A stretch of 64,000 nucleotides of DNA from JANRLJ01 sp033762735 (GTDB lineage: Bacteria > Chloroflexota > Anaerolineae > Aggregatilineales > Phototrophicaceae): positions 11,851 through 75,850 of the forward strand of contig JANRLJ010000111.1 in assembly GCA_033762735.1 (NCBI GenBank), written 5' to 3'. The translations under genes and the position numbers were made by a program. Below the pieces are notes generated by a model. That model saw only the letters and a list, made by a program, of their open reading frames with translations. It made no database searches and was not told the origin of the DNA. Below are positions 1 through 7,923 of this stretch, in pieces (the stretch's first letter is position 1; every line of letters begins with the position of its first letter).

Positions 1-3000
1 GAAATTCAGGACAATATCGCCCGCCTCGCTGGTGTTGGCGCTGTCCGTCGGCCCGGCGAAACCGTTGACAAATGGCCCGCCCGTGCTGGTCTGACCGTTG
101 CCAATGCCGTTGACATAGAACGAGTAGCTGCCGTTCTCCAGCATCAGTTGATCGGTCAGCAGCGTGCACGTGCCGCCGGAGCAGGTCAGTGCCGGGTCGC
201 CGCTCTTGCTGTGTTCGTCTGCGTATTCCCAGGCATTCGCCGTCCAGCTATAGACCGCGACAAAATGGCTGGTGGAAACCGCATCCGTCCCCCAGGAAAG
301 CGTGACCTGCCCGTTGTTGATGTTGTGGCTCAGGTTCGTCGGCAGCGCGGGCGAAGGGTAATCGACCGTGAATTCACCGCCGCCCCAGCCGTTGCTGTAC
401 GGCCCGCCTGTGCTGTAGCCGCTTGGCCCGTAGCTCTGGACGTAGAAGTAGTAGGCCGTATTATCCGCCAGATCAACCGGCACCGCGAAGCTGCACGTCG
501 TCCCGGTCACGCCGCCGCAGCGTTCGGCGCGGCTGTGCCACTGATAATAGGTCGGGGTGTAGTCTCCACCATCGAACTGCACTTTGGGCACGATATACAG
601 GTTGAACCAGGTGGTATGGGTCGCCCCGCTGCCGAGTGTCCAGTTCAGCGTTGGGCGCGGGGTGTTCAGGTTGGTGTGCGTCCCGGTCGTAATCGGGGCG
701 AGGTCGGGCGCGTCCAGCGTGAAGTTGGTCGGGTCTGACCATTCCCCGTCCTGCACACGCACGTAAGCGGCATAAGTGCCGTTGACCAGGCGCGCGGCTT
801 CGTTGGCGCTTGGCTGGGTCGTGGCTTCCAGCGAGCAGACGCCGCCCGTGCAGAAGCTATCGGGCACACTGTTGTAGTAGAACATCGAACTGTATGGCGT
901 GAGCAGCGTCGGCACGGATGGCTCCAGCAGCCACACCGTCACTTCATAAGTGCTCGCGCCTGTATCCGGCCAGCGGTAGGTGGGGTTGCCGTAGGCGGTC
1001 GTGATCGTGCCCGTTGGTTCGGTGATGACCAGCACTGGCGCGGCCTCTCCCGTAATGCTGAGCGCCAGATTGCCCGATGCGCCGTCATACCCGGCAAGAG
1101 CGATGTGATAGGTCGTGCCTGCTACCATATTCAGGTTCAGCAAGGAAGTCGTCCCCGCGCCGCCGTCATCATCACAGCCGATACGAGTCAGGCTGCCCCG
1201 TGTACCCGTAAAGACCGCCGCGACTGTATCAAATGTGGAGCCTTCGGTAGAAATCTCCACGTTTGCAGAATTAGTCGGTGTGTAGCGCAGCCAGAGCGTC
1301 TTCCCGACGGGTACACAGAACGCGGGATCATCCGCCGCATTGGTGGCGTAGACGGTGCTGAGGTTCAGCGAATAGGGCAGCGATGAGATCGTAAACGGAT
1401 AGTCGAAATCATCCCCGGAGAGAATCTGTGCAGCAAAGGCCAGGCTGCCGCCTGTATTCCCCGCACCCGAAACCATGATCTGATAGGTCGTGCCCGCTGT
1501 CAGTTCGAGATCAAGCTGCGAGGTGACAGCGCCAGCCGAGGCATCGTCATTGCAGCCGACCGCCGTCAGGCTGCCTTCCGTGCCCGTCCAGATGGAAAGC
1601 ACCGTGTCATAGCTGGAGAGCGCGGTCGTCAGGCGGTAGAGGGCGCTCACAGTCGGCGTGAGGCGGAACCAGACCGATTTGCCCTCGTTCGTTTCGCAGG
1701 CAGGCTGCGGATCGGTGGTATCGTTGGTCGCGCCAGCCGTGTTTTGATTAAAGGAGAATGGAATTGCAGAGATCAGCACCGGCGCGGCGAAATCGTCGTT
1801 GACCACGGGAACGGTTCCGAGAATGGCCTGCTGCACCGCCGCCACTGCATTAATACGCCCCCAGCCCGACGACGTATCGTAACCGGGCGTGTGGATGTCC
1901 TGCGCCGTAATCTGGAGCATCTCGCGGATGGTCGCCGCGCTCAGCGTGTCATTGGCGGAAAGCATCAGCCCGGCCACGCCCGCCGTGATGGGAGTCGCGC
2001 CGCTGGTGCCGTTCATGCGGGCAAAATAATCCCCCGCTGCGCCGCTGTCGGTGTCATAACCGTTTACCCCGGTCAGGTCGGTGCTGAACAGGTGATGCCC
2101 CGGCGCAGAGACGTTGACTTCTGTCCCATGATTGTTCCCCCACCAGGTTTCGGGGTCGCAGCCGTTCGTGTTGTTGTTGGGCGCTTTACGGCCATCGCAC
2201 CAGTTGGTCGCGCCGACCGCGATCACGCCTGCGACATCGTCGGAAAGATTCGCTGGGTAAATCACGCTCTGGCCGAAGCTGTTACCCGCCGCGATGACGA
2301 CCACCGCACCCAGACCGCCGCGTCCGGTGGTGGCCGCCTGGGTAAAGGCGTTGGTCACAGCGGTGGAAGGTGCGCCGCCGCCCCAGCTATTACTGAGCAC
2401 CGCCGCTCCGTTGGTGCGGGCGTGATTGATGCCGTTGGCAATGATAGTGTTGGTCGTGTACCAGTCGCCATTCGCATTCTGGCTGTAGGCGATACGGATG
2501 GGCATCAGGCGGCAGGTGCGGCAGACACCGCTAACACCTTCGTTGTTGCCTTCCGCCACCGCCAGACCTGCCGCGTTGGTGCCGTGCGCGTCATGTTCAC
2601 GCTGGAAGGCCGTATCCAGGGGAGTCGGGTCGTTATCGTTCATCGCCGCGTCATAGGGCGCGACGATCTTATCATTCAGGTCAGGATGCGCCAGTTCCAC
2701 ACCATCGTCCAGCACGGCGATGATGATGTCGGTGTCGCCTGTCGTCAGATCCCAGGCTTCCGGCGCGTTGATGTCCGCCCCGGCCTGCGCACCGCTGTAC
2801 TGCGCGGTGTTGTTCAGATGCCACTGCTGCGCATAAAGCGTGTCGCTGGGGACAAGCTGCGGCCCAACCTGCGCGGCAGGCTGCTGATTGGGGCGGGGCA
2901 TCAGCAGCGCGAAGTTCGGTTCGGCATACAGCGCCACACCGCCCGTATGAACCGCGTTGGCCGCTCCCAGCGCATTCTTGCCGCTGCCCGGCAGCACGCG

Positions 3001-3540
3001 CACCTGGAACACATTCTCGTTGCCAAGCAGTTCGCTGATACGCGCTAATCCCTGCTGCGCCAGATAGGTGTCAATCTGCGCATCGGTCATGGCCGCCGGG
3101 AACGCCGCGATCAGTTCGTCGGTGAGGATGGCGCGGGTGGAGCCGAAGTCGAAGACCGGGTTCACCCAGGTAAAGCCGGAACCGGCCTGCGCGGCGACCT
3201 GTGCAGCAGTGTCAAGCGCCTGGTCGGGCGCAGCACCAGCGGCAATCGGCAGCAGGGCGAAATCAGCCCCATTGCCTACTTCGATGATCTGTGGTGCTAC
3301 TGCGCTGTCGAAGGCGGAAGCGGCGGCGAGTGCGTCGGCACGGGCTGCGGCGGTGTCAGTGCTCAGGCCAACAGCCACCCACGTTTCCGATACATCGAGC
3401 GGCGTCTGCTGCCCAAGATAGTAGTAATAGGGGACATCCTGGGCGCTGGAAGGCTGTTGTGTGAGAGCCAGGCTGAACAGGGTAACGGCAGACAGCATGA
3501 ATAGAATGAAACGAGTTCGTGGAGGGGGTGTGAATTTCAT
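1..3540 (-). CDS. Secreted subtilisin-like (S8) protease with PPC-like and Fn3-like C-terminal modules, partial
   Basis: Exported serine endopeptidase; 1180 codons are visible and the C-terminus lies outside the window. The start (ATG at 3540) follows AGAAGGA and opens a signal peptide ending near SSAQD. The S8 triad is complete: Asp278 in VLDDG, His319 in HDAHGT and Ser513 in NGTSGATP. The segment before Asp278 probably acts as a propeptide. After the catalytic domain come two prepeptidase-C-like beta domains (about 580-695 and 705-825; motifs GKSVWFRLTP and GKTLWLRYTP). From about residue 840 there are repeated Fn3/Ig-like modules, marked by YGNPTYRW, a Cys pair and YGPSGYSTGG. The same modules end the next four genes. 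Substrates are unknown; extracellular protein degradation is the natural inference. Family assignment is firm; the module names are by resemblance. Confidence 0.95.
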   Translation of the reverse strand, partial: MKFTPPPRTRFILFMLSAVTLFSLALTQQPSSAQDVPYYYYLGQQTPLDVSETWVAVGLSTDTAAARADALAAASAFDSAVAPQIIEVGNGADFALLPIAAGAAPDQALDTAAQVAAQAGSGFTWVNPVFDFGSTRAILTDELIAAFPAAMTDAQIDTYLAQQGLARISELLGNENVFQVRVLPGSGKNALGAANAVHTGGVALYAEPNFALLMPRPNQQPAAQVGPQLVPSDTLYAQQWHLNNTAQYSGAQAGADINAPEAWDLTTGDTDIIIAVLDDGVELAHPDLNDKIVAPYDAAMNDNDPTPLDTAFQREHDAHGTNAAGLAVAEGNNEGVSGVCRTCRLMPIRIAYSQNANGDWYTTNTIIANGINHARTNGAAVLSNSWGGGAPSTAVTNAFTQAATTGRGGLGAVVVIAAGNSFGQSVIYPANLSDDVAGVIAVGATNWCDGRKAPNNNTNGCDPETWWGNNHGTEVNVSAPGHHLFSTDLTGVNGYDTDSGAAGDYFARMNGTSGATPITAGVAGLMLSANDTLSAATIREMLQITAQDIHTPGYDTSSGWGRINAVAAVQQAILGTVPVVNDDFAAPVLISAIPFSFNQNTAGATNDTTDPQPACETNEGKSVWFRLTPTVSALYRLTTALSSYDTVLSIWTGTEGSLTAVGCNDDASAGAVTSQLDLELTAGTTYQIMVSGAGNTGGSLAFAAQILSGDDFDYPFTISSLPYSLNLSTVYATNAADDPAFCVPVGKTLWLRYTPTNSANVEISTEGSTFDTVAAVFTGTRGSLTRIGCDDDGGAGTTSLLNLNMVAGTTYHIALAGYDGASGNLALSITGEAAPVLVITEPTGTITTAYGNPTYRWPDTGASTYEVTVWLLEPSVPTLLTPYSSMFYYNSVPDSFCTGGVCSLEATTQPSANEAARLVNGTYAAYVRVQDGEWSDPTNFTLDAPDLAPITTGTHTNLNTPRPTLNWTLGSGATHTTWFNLYIVPKVQFDGGDYTPTYYQWHSRAERCGGVTGTTCSFAVPVDLADNTAYYFYVQSYGPSGYSTGGPYSNGWGGGEFTVDYPSPALPTNLSHNINNGQVTLSWGTDAVSTSHFVAVYSWTANAWEYADEHSKSGDPALTCSGGTCTLLTDQLMLENGSYSFYVNGIGNGQTSTGGPFVNGFAGPTDSANTSEAGDIVLNF

Positions 3541-3919
3541 CGAGGCGGTTCCTTCTGCTTCCTGAAAAGATGCTTTAGAAGTGTCCTGGGTGGGAGAAGG
3601 CCGGGTTCAAGGCGCAAAAAACAACCTTACCTCGATTTTTTCGGTGTAATGAGCGCGGTCTCGCAGAAGATTTGTTTGTTGTTGGTCGCTTTTTGGTGGA
3701 CGACCTGTCTCTTTTCCCTAATATTATTCTATGTGAGTTCTCTCTCATGAGTCAATCATTCTATACTTATCTTTACAATTGTGATTGCTATAACACCTGG
3801 GTGAATGACGCAAAAACGTCCGGGAGAGAATTTATCCCACTCTGGACGTCTGAAAATGGACAAATATTATTACGCTGACTGTGCCCTGTACCTGTCACGC
3901 GCTGAGGCAAATCCTCCGG
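3541..3919. other. Intergenic region between two secreted-protein genes
   Basis: This 379-bp gap holds the leader of the subtilisin gene at its left end and the probable terminator of the gene to its right (3812-3849). A 68-codon plus-strand reading frame at 3672-3878 starts at TTG, has no ribosome binding site and runs across the terminator hairpin, so I do not call it a gene. I see no clear promoter hexamers. Confidence 0.5.
3812..3849 (-). terminator. Probable rho-independent terminator of the 3920-5455 gene
   Basis: Read on the minus strand, an outer stem ACGTCC/GGACGT encloses an inner stem GGGA/TCCC and is followed by TTTTTG. It lies about 70 bp past the stop codon. The internal loops are large, so the fold is plausible rather than certain. 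Confidence 0.5.
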
Positions 3920-5455
3920 TCAGTTATTGATGCGGAAGGTGGCCGGGCCATTGAAGCCGTTGTTATAGGGGCCGCCCGTGCTGCTGCCGCCCACGCCGTA
4001 AGCATTCACATAGGCGTCATATTTCCCTGCCGCGAAGCCGCTGACCGAGAATGAAAACGAGCAGCGTCCGTTATTGCACAGCTGCGCCGTGCGCGGGTAG
4101 GTGTAGTAAACGGCATAGGCATCGTTGTAGAACCATGCGATGTTGTAGCCAGTGGCGCGGCTGCTGTCATCCCAACTGATTGTCATCGTGTTTCCGCTGC
4201 GGCTGGCGTTGATATTGGACGGCACAGGCGGCGGCGGCACATCCACTGTGAAACGGGTGTAACCCCAGCCGTTGCTGCCCTGCCCGCCCCTGGTGGGATA
4301 GCCGCCCGCCCCGATGGTCAGGATGGCGAAGTAGTAAGCTGTGTTATCCTGCAAATCGAACCACAGCGTCATCCCGCAGTTGGTGCCCGTCGCGCTTCCA
4401 CACAGGATCGAGCGCTCAAAGTTATAGCTGACCAGATACGCCCCGTCGGATTCGCGCCACAGCAGCGCGTACAGGTGAGTGGCGTAGGTCGCGTCCCCGG
4501 AAAGCGTGAAGCGCATCGTGGGGCGTGTGGTATCTGTATCTGTCGGTGACAGCACATTGGCCGGGGACGGCGTGGGCGCGTCCAGCGTGAAGATGTATGG
4601 CCCTGCCCAGCTACCGCCGCCTTCCAGCAGCGGATGGGTCTTCGAGCGGATGAACACGCCATAACTGCCATCGACGAGTCGTGCACTCGGTGTGCTGTTG
4701 ACCGGGTTAAAGGTGCAGGTGCTCCCGTTGCAAATACCGTCGTCGATGTTCTGGTTGACATAAAGCACCGTCGTAGGGGAATTCCAGATGGCGAATTCGT
4801 AGCCCTCTGCGCCTGTGTCATTCCACACATAGTTGGGATTACCCATCGGTGTGTTGATCGTCCCGTTGGGGGAACTCAGCGGCGGCGCGGCATAGTGGCG
4901 GCGATTCCACAGCACCCCACCTTCATTGCGGGATTCAATGTCGAGGTAATCGCCATTGGGCGTATAGGCGATGGCATAGACCACCAGCGTATTGCCATTG
5001 GGCGGCATCGAGCCAATGGTGCAGGTAATCTGATACTGCCCGACCACCGTACACGGCCCCCAGTTGGTGCGGCCATAGGCGAAGCGCGCCCGTCCGTTGG
5101 AAGGCGAACCATTGGTGACGGTAAAGGTCACGCGGCTGGCGCGGGAGGCGAACAGGGTACTGTTATTGAACCAGTAGTCATAAATCTCCTGCACAATCTC
5201 GTCATCGGCCAGCGCCACATCCGGCGGCACCTGTGGCAGTCCATTGTTCGGCAGCGCATCTACGCCGCTCTGGGCATTGTTGGCGTCCCCGGCGGGCACA
5301 ACGCCTTCGTCCCAGGGGAAATTCTCGTCGGCAGTCAGCGGCTCAACAAAGCCAGCCTGCGCACCAGCCAGACGCGGCGGCACACCTGCAAGCGCAATCA
5401 GCACCAGCACTACCGCAGTGCACCAGCGGCCACGATTGCGAATTGAAGACATCAT
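3920..5455 (-). CDS. Secreted non-enzymatic beta-repeat protein, paralogue A
   Basis: An exported 511-residue protein with no catalytic domain that I can see. Two adjacent ATGs (5455, 5452) are possible starts. A signal peptide ends near LAGAQA (about residue 33). Residues about 80-180 look like a DUF11/CARDB-type beta domain (VTFTVTNGSPSNGRARF, then ITCTIGSMPPNG). From about residue 198 there are three modules: the first begins TPMGNPNYVWND, the second contains LWFDLQDNTAYYF, and the last ends GVGGSSTGGPYNNGF. Each carries a conserved Cys pair. It has the same layout as the next gene (5658-7616) and its modules match the tails of the flanking proteases. The role is unknown; adhesin, scaffold or substrate-binding partner of the proteases are all possible. 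Confidence 0.85.
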   Translation of the reverse strand: MMSSIRNRGRWCTAVVLVLIALAGVPPRLAGAQAGFVEPLTADENFPWDEGVVPAGDANNAQSGVDALPNNGLPQVPPDVALADDEIVQEIYDYWFNNSTLFASRASRVTFTVTNGSPSNGRARFAYGRTNWGPCTVVGQYQITCTIGSMPPNGNTLVVYAIAYTPNGDYLDIESRNEGGVLWNRRHYAAPPLSSPNGTINTPMGNPNYVWNDTGAEGYEFAIWNSPTTVLYVNQNIDDGICNGSTCTFNPVNSTPSARLVDGSYGVFIRSKTHPLLEGGGSWAGPYIFTLDAPTPSPANVLSPTDTDTTRPTMRFTLSGDATYATHLYALLWRESDGAYLVSYNFERSILCGSATGTNCGMTLWFDLQDNTAYYFAILTIGAGGYPTRGGQGSNGWGYTRFTVDVPPPPVPSNINASRSGNTMTISWDDSSRATGYNIAWFYNDAYAVYYTYPRTAQLCNNGRCSFSFSVSGFAAGKYDAYVNAYGVGGSSTGGPYNNGFNGPATFRINN

Positions 5456-5611
5456 ACGTTACGGCACTTTCCACTCATTCTGAAACACGCAGTGGGCGAC
5501 ATACACACCGCAGAGCGATAACCATTGTCGAACAGGGATTCTAAAGTTTCGCTGCGAACAATACAATATTTAAGCGGTCAGATAAGAGCATTTTCCTACC
5601 CCTCTGGAATC

Positions 5612-5640
5612 AAAAAAGGCGCACCGAAGTGCACCTTTTT
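5612..5640 (-). terminator. Rho-independent terminator of the 5658-7616 gene
   Basis: On the minus strand GGTGCAC, a TTCG tetraloop and GTGCGCC form a 7-bp stem (one G-T pair) followed by TTTTTT, starting about 18 bp past the stop. The plus strand also has a T-run after the stem, so it may work in both directions. Confidence 0.85.
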
Positions 5641-5657
5641 CAAAAGAGCCGATGCCC

Positions 5658-7616
5658 TTATGGAACCGTAATCACGTCGGACACAGCATACCCATTCCCG
5701 ACCAGCCCGCCAGTGCTCAGGCCACCGGGACCGGACGACTGGACAGCAACGTAAAACTGACTGCCAGAAGGCAGCGGCGCGGGGAGCGTGATCGTCGCAC
5801 TGCACACACCGTCATCCGCACAGCCAAGCGCATCGGCTGCGAAGGTCTGGCTGGCGTAGGTCACTTCGGCATTGGCCGTACCCACCCAGATAACGTAATC
5901 CGTCGCACCCTCTGCCACACTGAAAGTCACTACCACGTCCGTACTATTGATGGCACCGCTCAGGTTCGTCACCAGGGCAGGTGCGTTCGCGCTTTCGCCC
6001 GGTGTCGGCAGCGTCGGATTGAGGACGATGTTCTCAATGCCGGGGATGGGATAGCCAGGTGCTTCTGCTAACGCGGGGTCAATCGGCAGCAGGTCGGTCA
6101 GCGAGAAGGTGCCGGGGCCGCCCCAGCCGTTGTACTGGCCGCCCGTGCTGTTCCCGCCGGGGCCAGAGGCCGATACATAAGCGGAATAGGTGCCGTTGGG
6201 CGCATTCGTCAGGGAGAAGGCCGCGCTGCAGCGGGTGCCGTTGCACAGGGACGTGGTGCGCGGGCCGGTAAACAGGCCAATGTACTGATTTCCATAGAAC
6301 CACGCGGCATAGTACGTACTGGCGAGATCGCTATCATCCCAGCTCAGGATGACGTTGTTGCCGCTGCGCACGGCGGTAACGTTGGTGGGGGTGGGCGGCG
6401 CAGGGATATTAAAATTGAACTCCGTATACCCCCAGCCATTGCCTGCCTGTCCGCCGCTGGTAGGCCAGCCGCCGGGACCAATCGACAGCACCGCAAAGTA
6501 ATAGCTGCGGTTGTCCTGAAGATCAAACCACAGATCAAGCCCACAGGAAGTGCTGGTAAAGGTATTGCACAACTGGGAACGGCTGAAGACATAATCGACG
6601 AGGAACGGCCCGCCGGTTGTGCGCCACAGCAGCACCCGGAAATAGGACGCATTGGACGCCGTGCCGTTCAGCGTGAAGCGCATCCTGGGGCGGGCCGTAT
6701 CGGTATCAAGCGCGGCGTTCACCGTAGCCGGGGCGGGCGGCGCGGCGTTCAGCGTGAACAGCCACGGCCCCGACCATTCACCCTGATCGTTATCTTCCGT
6801 GCCTTTGTAATGGGTATACACGGAGTACTGCCCGTTATACAGCCGCGCATTCTCGTTGTAGAACGGCTCGGTTGTCGGCTCGATGTCCGTAATTCCACTG
6901 CTCAGCGCACCGCTGTAGTAGATCAGGGCACCATCTGAGCGGCGGAACACTGCGATTTCGTAGCTGGTAGCGGTGGGACGGGTTCCCCAGTCATAGAGAG
7001 GATTCCCGTAGCCAGTGGTGATCGTGTCCAGCGGGCTGATGAGACGTGGCGCGACGTACAGCGAATCGGTGTCGATGTAACTGCCATAGGCGTAAGTATC
7101 CATCGAGTACGTCACCAGATCAACCGAGTACACGAGGGTATATTCGATCTCGATGCGCTGGTTGGGCAGCATCCGCCCCAGAACGCACTCAAAGAAATCA
7201 GAGGCGTAAATGGTGCAGTAGCCCTGCGAGGTACGCACACTATACACGTAGACTTCTTCTGTAGGAGGCGAGGTGGTCTCAAAAGCATGCCAGACGTAAA
7301 CGCCGTTGATGGTGGAAGAACCGTTGTTCGTCCAGTAGTAACGCTCGTTAAAAAAAGTGTACTGCTGGTCAGCCAGGGCGGGCGGCAAATCACGCGCCTC
7401 GAAGGACGGAACGCTCCCTGCGTCGGCGGCGGCTGCTGTGCCTGCCGAGTCAGACCCCACCAGCGCAGCAGCCTGTGCGGCCAACTGTGGATCGCCCTGG
7501 GTACGAACGGGCGCACCATTGGGCAGGGTTTCCTGCGCGAAGGTGCTGAAAACGCTTGTGAAGACCAGCAGTGTGATAAGGAGGGCGGCAAAAAAATGGC
7601 GGGATGTTCGTTTCAT
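5658..7616 (-). CDS. Secreted non-enzymatic beta-repeat protein, paralogue B
   Basis: A 652-residue exported protein, paralogous to the neighbour at 3920-5455 but one module longer. The start ATG (7616) follows AAGGA by 8 bases. The signal peptide is residues 1 to about 27 (ending STFAQ). An N-terminal domain of about 170 residues (YYWTNNGSSTING, then CTIYASDFFECVLG) precedes four modules of about 100 residues. The first starts near residue 199 (TTGYGNPLYDW). The next three end in GPGGWPTSGG, GPGGNSTGGQ and GPGGLSTGG. Three modules hold a close Cys pair (such as LCNGTRC and CADDGVC) at the same place before a beta strand, suggesting a disulfide in an extracellular fold. No enzyme motif is visible and the function is unknown. 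Confidence 0.87.
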   Translation of the reverse strand: MKRTSRHFFAALLITLLVFTSVFSTFAQETLPNGAPVRTQGDPQLAAQAAALVGSDSAGTAAAADAGSVPSFEARDLPPALADQQYTFFNERYYWTNNGSSTINGVYVWHAFETTSPPTEEVYVYSVRTSQGYCTIYASDFFECVLGRMLPNQRIEIEYTLVYSVDLVTYSMDTYAYGSYIDTDSLYVAPRLISPLDTITTGYGNPLYDWGTRPTATSYEIAVFRRSDGALIYYSGALSSGITDIEPTTEPFYNENARLYNGQYSVYTHYKGTEDNDQGEWSGPWLFTLNAAPPAPATVNAALDTDTARPRMRFTLNGTASNASYFRVLLWRTTGGPFLVDYVFSRSQLCNTFTSTSCGLDLWFDLQDNRSYYFAVLSIGPGGWPTSGGQAGNGWGYTEFNFNIPAPPTPTNVTAVRSGNNVILSWDDSDLASTYYAAWFYGNQYIGLFTGPRTTSLCNGTRCSAAFSLTNAPNGTYSAYVSASGPGGNSTGGQYNGWGGPGTFSLTDLLPIDPALAEAPGYPIPGIENIVLNPTLPTPGESANAPALVTNLSGAINSTDVVVTFSVAEGATDYVIWVGTANAEVTYASQTFAADALGCADDGVCSATITLPAPLPSGSQFYVAVQSSGPGGLSTGGLVGNGYAVSDVITVP

Positions 7617-7923
7617 AAAATATTTCCTTCTTTGTAATGTGGTAAAAACGGGGTGCTCTGGAATACCAATCAGACCATACCTTCATTCTAACCCGATTCT
7701 AATTTATAATAAATATAGTTACGATGAACTTAAATGACGAAAGAATATGTAATATTTATGAGAAATTGATAAATCATACAGTTTGCCTTTTGGATGAGGT
7801 AACTTTGCAATTTGACATCCGGACATAAAGAAGCGCAGGCGGCGTCGTGCCTCAGCCTACCGGAAAAACAAACAGGGTGACTCAACTGTCACCCTGTTCT
7901 GTCTTCATCAAGGTTGTTAGCGT
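7617..7923. other. Intergenic region, AT-rich leader plus terminator
   Basis: This 307-bp gap contains the AT-rich upstream region of the gene at left (many TATA-like hexamers, none with a convincing -35) and the terminator of the gene at right (7863-7898). No open reading frame here looks real. Confidence 0.5.
7863..7898 (-). terminator. Rho-independent terminator of the metzincin gene
   Basis: Perfect 11-bp arms AACAGGGTGAC and GTCACCCTGTT (7871-7881 and 7888-7898) around a 6-base loop. On the minus strand they are followed by TGTTTTT. It begins 26 bp past the stop codon at 7924. Confidence 0.9.

Noticed and set aside
1744..3048. 434-codon plus-strand frame opposite the subtilisin gene
   Set aside because: The minus strand here encodes the complete S8 catalytic domain; the plus frame is its shadow.
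3672..3878. 68-codon frame in the gap between the first two genes
   Set aside because: TTG start, no ribosome binding site, unusual composition and overlap with a terminator hairpin.
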